Assembly (NCBI GenBank): GCA_019429465.1
Contig: JAHYIV010000004.1
Location: forward strand, 1-64,000
Reading direction: 5' to 3'
Source of the DNA: Desulfoarculaceae bacterium
Lineage (GTDB): Bacteria > Desulfobacterota > Desulfobulbia > Desulfobulbales > Desulfocapsaceae
Length of the DNA: 64,000 nt
Each line of letters opens with the position of its first letter. Within the stretch, counting starts at the first letter, position 1. Shown here piece by piece: positions 47,602 to 56,145 of the stretch. The notes beneath the pieces are model-generated. The model saw nothing but the letters and a program-made list of their open reading frames with translations, had not been told where the DNA came from and did not search any database. A program made the translations under genes and the position numbers.

Positions 47602-48438
47602 ATGTTAAAGATATCACCAGACGAACTGAAGCTTGTGGCTCAGTATATTCATGACATATCGGGGATATATCTTGATCAGAGCAAATCGTACCTCTTTGAG
47701 ACACGCCTGGGTGCCATCGCCACCGAACATGGCTGCAGCAGCTACAAGGAGTTGTATCAGAAGGCCAGGTCTGAAGCCAGCAAGATCATTGAACGTAAAA
47801 TCATTGATGCCATCTCCACTAATGAAACCCTCTTCTTCCGCGACAAAGCCCCCTTTGAGCTCCTGCAGCATAAGCTGCTGCCCGAGCTGATCGATGCCCG
47901 TACCCCGAACTCTCCGGCCCTGAAAACCAATCTCAAGATATGGAGTGCCGCCTCATCGACCGGACAGGAACTCTACTCGATCGCCATCATCATCAAGGAG
48001 ATGCTCCCTGATATGTCCAAATACGCCATTAAACTTCTCGGCACGGATATTTCAGACGGGGCAGTCGCCCAGGCCAGTCGGGGGAAATATAACAAATTCG
48101 AGATGGAGCGAGGACTTCCTGGTGATAAGCTGCAGCGTTATTTTACCATGTTTGGCGATTCCTGGACGATCAAAGATGACATCCGGGCCATGGTCCAGTT
48201 CAGAAAGCTTAATCTCATGCTCCCCTTTGGGGGTCTTGGCAAGTTTGACATCATCTTCTGTCGTAACGTTGCTATCTACTTCACCCTCCCCGACCGCCAG
48301 AAGCTTTTCAATAAGATAGCTGACAGCTTAGCTGATGACGGCTATCTCATTATCGGCTCCACAGAATCACTCACTGGTATCTGTCCCCGTTTTATACCCA
48401 AGAGACATTTACGATCAATCTTTTATCAGAAAAAATAG
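47602..48438 (+). CDS. cheR: Chemoreceptor methyltransferase CheR
   Basis: 278 residues from ATG 47602 (MLKISPDELKLVAQYI), which is where the family starts; the open frame begins at a TTG at 47500, inside the mobile element, without RBS. N-terminal helical domain 1-75, then the SAM-dependent fold: AISTNETLFFRD, WSAASSTGQELYSIA (usual form AASTGEEPYSIA), LGTDIS and FDIIFCRNVAIYF. It methylates receptor glutamates. No good RBS is seen at 47602; the element may have cut off the native upstream sequence. Confidence 0.92.
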   Translation: MLKISPDELKLVAQYIHDISGIYLDQSKSYLFETRLGAIATEHGCSSYKELYQKARSEASKIIERKIIDAISTNETLFFRDKAPFELLQHKLLPELIDARTPNSPALKTNLKIWSAASSTGQELYSIAIIIKEMLPDMSKYAIKLLGTDISDGAVAQASRGKYNKFEMERGLPGDKLQRYFTMFGDSWTIKDDIRAMVQFRKLNLMLPFGGLGKFDIIFCRNVAIYFTLPDRQKLFNKIADSLADDGYLIIGSTESLTGICPRFIPKRHLRSIFYQKK

Positions 48439-48452
48439 ATGAGGCTTCGCGC

Positions 48453-49037
48453 ATGAGAAATATGACCATACTCGTTGTTGACGATGATCCTGTTATCAGA
48501 AGAATGCTGGAAAAACGCCTTGAGAAAGAAGGGTATGAGGTTTTGCTTGCTGAAGATGGTTACCAGGCAAGAAAAATCCTTCCCCAACAGCATATTGATG
48601 TGGTCCTGACCGACCTGATGATGCCGGGCTCAATCGGCGGCATTGAGGTTCTAGATATTGCCAAAAAAATAAGCCATGATATTGAAGTTATTCTTATCAC
48701 TGCTCACTCGTCGGTTGATACCGCAGTTGAGGCAATGAAGAAAGGCGCTGCTGACTACCTGGAAAAACCGATTAATTTTGATGAGCTTTTTCTGCGCCTT
48801 GAAAAGATTGCCAATGTCCAATCAATAATGCGTAACGCTCAAGACCTCAGCCAGGCAATGGATACCACAGAAAGTGCTGCTGCTGTAACCATTCAAAACC
48901 TGGAGATCAGGAGTGCCGAACTCCAGGAACGCATGGATAGCATTGAAGCAATCCTTCGCGATGACCTGATTACCCCTTATGATCGAATTGACAAGGTATT
49001 CGACCTGCTGGCAGCACGAGATAATCTCATCACATAA
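48453..49037 (+). CDS. Receiver-domain response regulator
   Basis: 194 residues. Receiver domain 1-122 with DDD pocket, phosphoacceptor in VVLTDLMMPG, Thr/Ser and Lys (YLEKP) switches. The C-terminal 70 residues are helical, likely a coiled coil, with no DNA-binding or enzymatic motif. It could serve as a CheY-like output of the chemosensory system. Starts 15 bases after cheR, so same transcript. Confidence 0.88.
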   Translation: MRNMTILVVDDDPVIRRMLEKRLEKEGYEVLLAEDGYQARKILPQQHIDVVLTDLMMPGSIGGIEVLDIAKKISHDIEVILITAHSSVDTAVEAMKKGAADYLEKPINFDELFLRLEKIANVQSIMRNAQDLSQAMDTTESAAAVTIQNLEIRSAELQERMDSIEAILRDDLITPYDRIDKVFDLLAARDNLIT

Positions 49038-49119
49038 TATCGAGTAATTATTAAGCTTCTTTTATTGATTATGTAAGGCTAGCACCTACTGACCAGCAAT
49101 GACATTGCAGGGATTTTCA

Positions 49120-50121
49120 TTATTCCTCTTTCGGCTTATAGCCAACAACATCCAGCAACTGGGCGCCATCAAGTAAGGCGCCGTCCAACCTGGCACCGGT
49201 CAAATCTGCCCCTGACAGATTCGCCTTATAGAGATCCGCTCTCCGCAGATCCGTATTTCTGAGATCAACCCGCACCAGCAGAGCCCCTTTCAGATTCGCC
49301 TTCTCCAGATCAGCCCCCCGGAGGTTGCTGCCGGTCAGATCAGCGCTTTCAAGATCAGCACCACCCAGATCCTTACCGGCCAGATCTACCCCGACGAGAC
49401 TGCAGCCATAGCAGCGCTTGGTCTCCAGCAAACGCTCCCTGTTTTTTTCTGCTTCAGCCGCAGGATCCGGAGTATCTCCTGAGCCCATGGTACCAGCCGT
49501 TCCATGCCCCTGTGCCTGATTCTCTTCCTGAACGCCATTCTCTGTTTTTGCAATCACCGTTGCTCGGCCACCGCTGTCACCTAAGCCGAACACTCCCTTC
49601 AGGCTCTGCAGGGTCTTATCAAAAAATCCTGGCTCTTGAGACGGGGCGGGAAGAGCGCTTTCAGTAACAATATTCCGGCCGGGAACAGTAACCGAGACCG
49701 ACTCCTCCGATGGTTGACTCAAGGTGACAGCATCATCGAATTGAGCACCGACAAGATAAGCCCCTGCAAAGGTCGCACCTCTCAGATCCGCGCCCCGCAG
49801 GTCAGCCTCTGCCAGATCAGAACCGCCAAGATCGGCATCCCTCAGATCCACATTCCGCAGGTTGGCCTTAGCGAGAGTAGCAAGACGCAATCTCACCTTG
49901 GAAAGGTTAGCACCTTCCAGATTGGCGCCTGTCAAATTTACCCTGTCAAGATCAACACCAGAAAGATCACATCCGGGACAACTGTTGGTTTCTATAAGTT
50001 GTTTCCTGTTATCCAGCAAGGTTCCCTGATCAGTATCATGCCCGGCCAAGGCAAAGCTATTCCCATTTAATGCCAAAACGCTAAAAAGAACAACTGGGAC
50101 AATCCTCTTTACAACACGCAT
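49120..50121 (-). CDS. Secreted protein with two pentapeptide-repeat domains
   Basis: 333 residues from ATG 50121, behind AGGTGAAG; the frame is open 28 codons earlier. Signal peptide 1-25 (VVLFSVLALNGNSFA). Two copies of one module: a helix with a Cys pair (LIETNSCPGCDLSGVDL and LLETKRCYGCSLVGVDL) leading into A(D/N)LxxADL-type pentapeptide repeats (about 45-130 and 255-325), joined by a low-complexity linker. Pentapeptide repeats form a right-handed square helix, here in the periplasm. The Cys pair at each cap may bond or bind a metal. Function unknown. Confidence 0.85.
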   Translation of the reverse strand: MRVVKRIVPVVLFSVLALNGNSFALAGHDTDQGTLLDNRKQLIETNSCPGCDLSGVDLDRVNLTGANLEGANLSKVRLRLATLAKANLRNVDLRDADLGGSDLAEADLRGADLRGATFAGAYLVGAQFDDAVTLSQPSEESVSVTVPGRNIVTESALPAPSQEPGFFDKTLQSLKGVFGLGDSGGRATVIAKTENGVQEENQAQGHGTAGTMGSGDTPDPAAEAEKNRERLLETKRCYGCSLVGVDLAGKDLGGADLESADLTGSNLRGADLEKANLKGALLVRVDLRNTDLRRADLYKANLSGADLTGARLDGALLDGAQLLDVVGYKPKEE

Positions 50122-50345
50122 ATTCTTCACCTGAGAGGGTAATATTGTTGACGTCAGAACGAAGCCGCTGTCAAAAAAAAAAGATACAGGCCTCCGCATG
50201 ATCAAAACAGCACAAGGGGGCTCTCTGGCATCAATTATAATTCAATAGAATACTGGGAAAGATACTCCAGAAAAAGCAGACCTGTCAAGAATCATCAAGG
50301 TCTGACAACTCACCCCCAACAGTCTAGAATCTAAAAAAGCTGAGA

Positions 50346-50591
50346 TCACGCCCTAGCGTCATTCCTGAGCAGACCGAAATCCTCTCTTGGCAAACAGTTG
50401 TAAAAAGGCCAATCGACATCTTCTCTGTCACTTTCTCCCAAGAAGTCAGAAACTTTCCTTAACAAGGATACGACAGAAAAGACATTCCAGTACTGTATCG
50501 GACATAAGATAATATCATGCACCAGAGAAATAAAATAATTTTTTAATATCATATTGTTACCAGCATCGTACAATAATGAATCTTCATTCAT
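50346..50591 (-). CDS. Possible small protein, unknown
   Basis: 81 residues (MNEDSLLYDAGNN...LLRNDARA), AT-rich at its start, with a central hydrophobic stretch and an end that looks like coding sequence (DWPFYNCLPREDFG). There is no clear RBS before the ATG and no recognised family. It could be chance. Confidence 0.35.
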   Translation of the reverse strand: MNEDSLLYDAGNNMILKNYFISLVHDIILCPIQYWNVFSVVSLLRKVSDFLGESDREDVDWPFYNCLPREDFGLLRNDARA

Positions 50592-50920
50592 TTTTTATTG
50601 ATGTTAACATGAAAGTTTTATATAGTAGAAAAAGTGTAGTAAAATTGTAGCAGCCATTTTCAGGAATGCGATTGAGTGCAGTAGCTTTTGCACACTTTTT
50701 TCTTCACCGAGCAAGCGGCTCCAAGATTTTTTATAAACGTCTTTATGGCCTGAACACAGAAGTGACACAAAGACCTGTCCTGTGAATTACAACAATTGCC
50801 GGTTTCACCTGTAACGCCTGCAAATTCCTTTATATGCCGGAAAGACAGACCAGATCTCTTCTCTTTCTCCGGCTCGTTTCGAAACACTTTTTTGGGTGTA
50901 TCAAGTACAGGAGGCTTAGA
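50592..50920. other. Upstream region of the FeS-cytochrome-NrfD operon
   Basis: No gene is seen; a minus-strand frame at 50660-50887 lacks an RBS. The operon's promoter should lie here but I see no clear sigma-70 or sigma-54 match. Confidence 0.4.
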
Positions 50921-51688
50921 ATGAAGATCGAAGAATTGGAAAAGGAAAAGAATGAAGGCATTGAAAACTTGCCTTTAGAGGAGCGTCGTAACTTCCTCAA
51001 GATGGGACTTGCCGTAACTGGTGTTTTCCTGGGAGGATCTGTGTTATCACTGACTTCAGTATCTCATGCCAGCAATCAGAGCATTCCTGACACAGATATC
51101 CCGACAGAAGGCCAGTATCCATACACTAAACATTATGGCATGGTCATGCGCCAAAACCGTTGTGTCGGCTGTGAAAAATGCGTAGAGGCCTGTAAACAGA
51201 CGAACCATGTTCCTGATGCACATGACGCCTACAGAACAGCAATACAGGAACGTCGCACCACTGAAAATGGCGCAGAAAAGCGGGAATTCAGGCCAGTACT
51301 CTGCAACCACTGCAATCGGCCTCCCTGTGTCCGCGTCTGCCCGACAAAGGCGACATATAAAGACCCTGAGACCGGCATAGTAGTCATGGATTACGCCAAA
51401 TGTATCGGTTGCAAGACATGCATGGCAGCCTGCCCCTATAATGCCCGCTACTTCAATGCGGAAAAACATGCCATCGATAAATGTAATTTCTGTATCGATA
51501 CCCGACTGGCCGAGGGGCAGACTGAAACCGCCTGCGCCGCAGCCTGTCCAGCCAGGGTAAGGATCTTTGGCAACCTGAAAGACAAGAGCACTGAGATCTA
51601 TCGTTTACTCCATACAGGTGACACCAAGATCTGGGTTTTACGCCCTGATACCGGAGCATTACCTAATGTTTTCTATATGAATGCATAG
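50921..51688 (+). CDS. Tat-exported ferredoxin subunit (NrfC/DsrO type)
   Basis: 255 residues from ATG 50921, behind AGGAGG. A twin-arginine signal (RRNFLKMGLAV, then a hydrophobic core to about residue 45) is followed by sixteen cysteines for four clusters: CVGCEKCVEAC, CNHCNRPPCVRVCP, CIGCKTCMAACP and CNFC...CAAACP. It would carry electrons on the periplasmic face between the cytochrome and the quinone-reactive NrfD protein encoded next. Confidence 0.92.
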   Translation: MKIEELEKEKNEGIENLPLEERRNFLKMGLAVTGVFLGGSVLSLTSVSHASNQSIPDTDIPTEGQYPYTKHYGMVMRQNRCVGCEKCVEACKQTNHVPDAHDAYRTAIQERRTTENGAEKREFRPVLCNHCNRPPCVRVCPTKATYKDPETGIVVMDYAKCIGCKTCMAACPYNARYFNAEKHAIDKCNFCIDTRLAEGQTETACAAACPARVRIFGNLKDKSTEIYRLLHTGDTKIWVLRPDTGALPNVFYMNA

Positions 51689-51794
51689 ACGACTCGTGAC
51701 AGGAAACATATTGAGCGCATCTCTTGAGTGTTTTCATGCTAAACACTCAGCAAACCATCCCGTAATTACTCGCCGACTTAGCAGGAGAAGATAA

Positions 51795-52457
51795 ATGATG
51801 CATAACAGAAATAAACTATTTGGGGCCATGCTGCTGGCTGGATCTTTTTTCCTGACCACCAATTCAATAGCGGCAGAAACCTATGATGAAGACACCTATG
51901 GTCCTGAGACCCCTATTGTCTGGGAAAATCCGACCAAGGTAAATTTCAGCCATAAAGTACACACCATGGATGCAGGTCTTAGTTGCGATTCCTGTCATGA
52001 TGAGCTCTTCACCATGGAATCCGGTGCTATCCTCGCTACCGGCGAAATGACCATGGCCGCAATGACTGAAGGAAAATTCTGTGGTTCCTGCCATGATGGC
52101 AATACCGCCTTTGCCTCAAACACCCAATGTGTCTCCTGCCACATAAACCTGCAAGAAATTGCGCCAGAAGGAACCATTGTCTGGACCAAACCGGTCAAGG
52201 CTGTAATCTTTGACCATAAGACCCACACCGAGGATTACGGCCTGAGTTGTGATTCCTGCCATGACGACGTCTTTGCCATGCAGAAAGGAGCAGCGGAGAA
52301 GGCAGCCGACTTCACCATGCAATCCCTCTATGATGGCAAATATTGTGGCATCTGTCACGATGGCTCCACGGCATTTGCCTCGGATACCCGCTGCAACAGC
52401 TGTCACATTGGTCTCAAGGGATATAACCGGCTGATGGGTAACAAGGGAGATCACTAA
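51795..52457 (+). CDS. Periplasmic hexahaem cytochrome c
   Basis: 220 residues. Signal peptide 1-26 (MLLAGSFFLTTNSIAA). Six CxxCH haem sites: CDSCH, CGSCH, CVSCH, then CDSCH, CGICH, CNSCH, in two similar halves, each opening with a histidine pair (FSHKVHT, FDHKTHT) that supplies axial ligands. This is a doubled three-haem, cytochrome c7/c3-like unit. It probably exchanges electrons with the soluble periplasmic cytochrome pool. AGGAG precedes the ATG. Confidence 0.93.
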   Translation: MMHNRNKLFGAMLLAGSFFLTTNSIAAETYDEDTYGPETPIVWENPTKVNFSHKVHTMDAGLSCDSCHDELFTMESGAILATGEMTMAAMTEGKFCGSCHDGNTAFASNTQCVSCHINLQEIAPEGTIVWTKPVKAVIFDHKTHTEDYGLSCDSCHDDVFAMQKGAAEKAADFTMQSLYDGKYCGICHDGSTAFASDTRCNSCHIGLKGYNRLMGNKGDH

Positions 52458-52634
52458 GCCATCGCTGAAAAATGACACAAATATTGTAACCGGAAAGAGG
52501 AACCGAAACAGAAGAGTCAGAGATATATGTTTATTTGGTCACGATTCCTGAAACCCGCATAAGGTTTTTATGGGCTCAAGATGGTCACATCGCGGGAACC
52601 CCTCGTTGAAGAAAACAAATCGCAGGAGAATACA

Positions 52635-53828
52635 ATGACAAACACATCAATATCAGCCATCTTTGACCAGACAGCGGAGCCTCGTCTGGCAACACCTGGC
52701 TTGAACAGGGCGACAATCTTTTTTCTGATTGTCGCCATAGTCGGTCTCAGTTGCGGAGTACTCTCTTTTATCTTCGGGCATCATAGTATCTACCATAACA
52801 CCCGTGAGATGCCTTGGGGACTGTTGATCTCCACCTATGCCTTCTGGGCCATCACCTCCACTGGCTTATGTATTTATGCGGCCATGAGCCATGTCTTTGG
52901 CGGTACCCGAATGGGGATTATCAGCAACCGCATGGTCTGGATGTCCATTATCTGTATCATGGCCGCATTTGCCACTATTGGGGTGGAGATTGCCAGCCCC
53001 CACAGGATGTTGATCTACAACGTTCTCTCCCCTAATCCCACCTCCAATATCTGGTGGATGGGCACACTCTACGGACTGGCAGTTGGCTGCATGATCATTG
53101 AGTTTGCCGGGATTGTCACCGGACTTGTCCGGGTGGCCCTGATAGTCGGCATATTTGCAGCAATCGCCGAGGTGCTCGCCAACAGTTGCCTTGGTGGCGT
53201 CTTTGCCACCCTTCCAGCCCGCCCTTACTGGTACGGGGCACAGTTACCTATCTATTTTCTTACTGCCGCCTTTCTCTCTGGCGCCGCAGCCGCCGTCCTT
53301 TTTAATTTTCTTGCTTACTGGCTCCGCGGAGAAAAGATGAGCCCGACTGTTCATCTCGGCGTAAAGAGTGCGGGCAAGGCAATGACCCTGGTACTGATCC
53401 TCTATACCGTTGCCACCTTCTGGCGTCTGGTCAGTTTTTATGTAGGTGGGCCTGAACTTGGAAGGATTGCGGCAGATGCCTTGATCAGCGGTCCACTCGC
53501 CATTAACTTCTGGGTTCTTGAGGTCTGTATTGGCCTTCTTATTCCCATTATACTGATAATTCTGTCACGGCTTGAGGATGTCGGCATGATGGCTCTTGCC
53601 GGGCTCCTCGTTCTTATCGGTCAGTTTGTCGCCCGCTATGACCTTGTTGTCGCCGGACAGATCGTGCCTCAGAACCTCGGCTGGGATGATCTTCCATCCC
53701 ATTTCAGCTATATTCCCTCCATCTTTGAATTCGGGGTCATCGCTGGTGGAATCGGTGTCGTAGCCTTTGGTTTTCTTATAGGTGAACGAGTATTTGGCAA
53801 GACCTTTACCCAGAAAGAACATCATTGA
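52635..53828 (+). CDS. NrfD/PsrC-family quinone-interacting membrane protein
   Basis: 397 residues from ATG 52635, behind AGGAG. About ten membrane helices, with the family's WGLLISTYAFWAITSTGL, conserved acidic and aromatic residues, and no haem ligand pattern. It exchanges electrons between the FeS subunit and menaquinone, possibly moving protons. With its two upstream genes it makes a module like Qrc without the molybdopterin-type subunit. Confidence 0.92.
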   Translation: MTNTSISAIFDQTAEPRLATPGLNRATIFFLIVAIVGLSCGVLSFIFGHHSIYHNTREMPWGLLISTYAFWAITSTGLCIYAAMSHVFGGTRMGIISNRMVWMSIICIMAAFATIGVEIASPHRMLIYNVLSPNPTSNIWWMGTLYGLAVGCMIIEFAGIVTGLVRVALIVGIFAAIAEVLANSCLGGVFATLPARPYWYGAQLPIYFLTAAFLSGAAAAVLFNFLAYWLRGEKMSPTVHLGVKSAGKAMTLVLILYTVATFWRLVSFYVGGPELGRIAADALISGPLAINFWVLEVCIGLLIPIILIILSRLEDVGMMALAGLLVLIGQFVARYDLVVAGQIVPQNLGWDDLPSHFSYIPSIFEFGVIAGGIGVVAFGFLIGERVFGKTFTQKEHH

Positions 53829-54341
53829 TCCTGCGTCCTTCAGATAATAGTTGAAGATCAGCAACCGTCAGTAACTGCGTGAGAAAATCACATCGGATTC
53901 AAGCCTCTCCTGTTAACGTTTTGTGAGCAAAAAGAACGTTAACAGAAGAGGAACGATCCGGTGCATCTCGTAACCATCACCAGGACTCCTGCACGGCCAA
54001 ACTTGTAGATGGGCCGTTTGTTTTTTTTAAACAGTCCCAATCTACCACCTTTCTCATTATCAATTCAAATGGTTCCCCGCCTCATTTTGCCGAACGGGTT
54101 AATCGTCTTAATATCAAGCAGCACGCAGGTGAAAGTCGGTTAGTCCCTGGATATCAATCAGAACGTGGACTTTCTACCTTCCAAGCGGCACCATGTGAAA
54201 ATAGCCAAGTTTATCCTCGACCATTTCCTTGTCATGCGATATCTTAAAAACATCCTGCTGACTTTCGCCAGGAGCAGGAAAGAGCCCCTTTTAATTGAGC
54301 AATGATTGTAAAAAAAACAGATCCAATTCAGAGAGAAAAAA
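53829..54341. other. Intergenic region with hairpins, possible gene remnant
   Basis: CTGTTAACGTT (about 53910) pairs with AACGTTAACAG (about 53933). A likely terminator follows at 53991-54028. On the minus strand, 54114-54305 reads as protein-like sequence (QQDVFKISHDKEMVEDKLGYF...) broken by a TAG at 54174-54176, which may be a gene remnant. Confidence 0.4.
53991..54028 (+). terminator. Probable terminator after the NrfD operon
   Basis: CACGGCC and GGCCGT form a short stem around 13 bases, followed by TTTGTTTTTTTT. Confidence 0.55.
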
Positions 54342-55151
54342 ATGCTTTTTGCCATTGATATTGGAAATTCGCACACCGTCATCGGCCTCTTCAAAGATGA
54401 GATTCTTATCGGCCAGTGGAGACTCAAGTCAGACCGCGACCGTACCGACGATGAACTGGCTATCCGCTGTCATGGCCTCTTTTCCCTGATCGGAGTTAAG
54501 GCCGAGACGATTACCGGTATCATCATCGCCAGTGTGGTCCCTGCCCTGGAAACTTCCTGGATCTCCTGTTGCCGGAAATATCTGGCCGCCAACCTCGAGC
54601 GCCCGCTCATGGCGGTATCAGCCGAGAATATTAAGGACAGCATCCGGATTAAAACAGAACATCCCGAGGAGGTGGGTACGGATCGTCTGGTCAATAGTAT
54701 TGCCGGGTGGCAAAAATATCGATGCAATCTGGTGATTATTGATTTCGGTACGGCAATCACCTTTGACTGTGTCTCAGTACGATGTGAATATCTGGGCGGT
54801 GCCATCCTCCCGGGAATCGCTATCGCCCTCGATGCCCTCTCGTCGAGGACCGCCAAATTACCGCGCATCGATGTGCGCGTCGGCCCTGAAAAGGTCATCG
54901 GCACCAATACAGTCCAGGCCATGAAAAGCGGGATTCTGCATGGCTACGGCGCGCTCGTCGATGGCATGACCCAAAAGATCCGCCTGGAGATGGGATGCTC
55001 CGAGTGTGACAAAAGTGAATTCAAGGTCATCGCCACTGGCGGCATGGCCCATCTCATCGCCCCTTATGCCCTATCCATTGGAGAGCTTGAACCCATGCTC
55101 ACCCTGGAGGGCCTCCATTTTCTCCACAGCCGGCAACAGAAAAATGATTGA
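54342..55151 (+). CDS. coaX: Type III pantothenate kinase
   Basis: 269 residues. First enzyme of coenzyme A synthesis, the type that is not inhibited by CoA. LFAIDIGNSHTVIG (phosphate loop), GTDRLVN, VIIDFGTAITFDCV and GGAILPGIAIALDAL are the family's blocks. The ldcA start overlaps its last 8 bases. Confidence 0.96.
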   Translation: MLFAIDIGNSHTVIGLFKDEILIGQWRLKSDRDRTDDELAIRCHGLFSLIGVKAETITGIIIASVVPALETSWISCCRKYLAANLERPLMAVSAENIKDSIRIKTEHPEEVGTDRLVNSIAGWQKYRCNLVIIDFGTAITFDCVSVRCEYLGGAILPGIAIALDALSSRTAKLPRIDVRVGPEKVIGTNTVQAMKSGILHGYGALVDGMTQKIRLEMGCSECDKSEFKVIATGGMAHLIAPYALSIGELEPMLTLEGLHFLHSRQQKND

Positions 55152-56067
55152 ACAACACGCTCCTGCCCCGCTCAAACCCGGAGCTATCATCGCCATTATT
55201 GCACCTGCCGGTCAGATCCACGACCACGATGATTTCTATGCAGGGATCAAACTGCTTAAAGAGATGGGCTTTGAACCCAGATTCCCCCGTGAGCTCTGGC
55301 CGGGGACAGGATATCTGGCCGACACTGACGCCAACAGGGCCGATGAGCTGAACAGAATGTGGGCGGACTCCGAAGTCTCTGCCCTGCTGGCCGCGCGAGG
55401 CGGCTATGGCTGCCTGCGGATGGCAGGGCAGATCGATCTGGAGCAGCTGCGCAACCGGCCGAAGATGCTGATCGGGTTTTCTGATATCACGGTGCTGCAC
55501 AACTCTTTCTGTCAACAGACCAGCCTTATCTCCCTGCATGGGCCAACCCTTTGCTCTCTGGCCCAGAGCAGCAAAGAGAGCCTTGAACGTTTTTATCAGT
55601 GCCTGACCGGAAACTGGCGCGCCCCCCTACAGATGAAAGGGGTTGAGGTGCTGCGGGGGGATGAAGAGGCCAGAGGCCGGCTGATCGGCGGCAACCTGAG
55701 TACCCTGCTCACCCTGCTGGGCACCCCCTTTGAACCTGAGTTTAAAGGGCGAATTCTTTTTCTCGAAGATGTGGGCGAACCTCCCTACCGGATTGATCGT
55801 ATGCTGACCCAGTTGTGGCTGGCCGGAAGACTGCAGAAGATCTCGGGGATCATCCTTGGCGATTTTTCTTATGGCCAGACCATGGAGACCAACGACAGAA
55901 TTCGTCATCACGAATCGATCTGGAACCGGGTGCTGCAACTCACCAGCGACACTCAGATCCCGGTCTGGGGGGGATTTCCTATCGGTCATGGGCCAGAGAA
56001 CATGACCCTGCCCCATGGGGCCGAGACAGTTATGGACAGCAGAAACAGCATGCTGTATTGTATCTGA
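55144..56067 (+). CDS. ldcA: Muramoyltetrapeptide (LD-) carboxypeptidase, S66 family
   Basis: 307 residues from ATG 55144, overlapping the coaX end. It removes the terminal D-alanine from recycled murein tetrapeptides in the cytoplasm. Ser113 in LIGFSDIT is the nucleophile; LEDVGEPPYRIDR (Glu) and IGHGPEN (His) complete the triad. IAPAG and ARGGYGCLR are also typical. No signal peptide. Confidence 0.94.
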   Translation: MIEQHAPAPLKPGAIIAIIAPAGQIHDHDDFYAGIKLLKEMGFEPRFPRELWPGTGYLADTDANRADELNRMWADSEVSALLAARGGYGCLRMAGQIDLEQLRNRPKMLIGFSDITVLHNSFCQQTSLISLHGPTLCSLAQSSKESLERFYQCLTGNWRAPLQMKGVEVLRGDEEARGRLIGGNLSTLLTLLGTPFEPEFKGRILFLEDVGEPPYRIDRMLTQLWLAGRLQKISGIILGDFSYGQTMETNDRIRHHESIWNRVLQLTSDTQIPVWGGFPIGHGPENMTLPHGAETVMDSRNSMLYCI

Positions 56068-56145
56068 TTTCAGCCAAATGACCTGAAAACAGTATTCGAG
56101 CCCAGCACTGCTGACCGTTAAACGTTCAGTACTCCAGACAGCGGG

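Noticed and set aside
50660-50887. Minus-strand frame of 75 codons upstream of the FeS gene
   Set aside because: No RBS, reads through the promoter region, no recognisable protein features.
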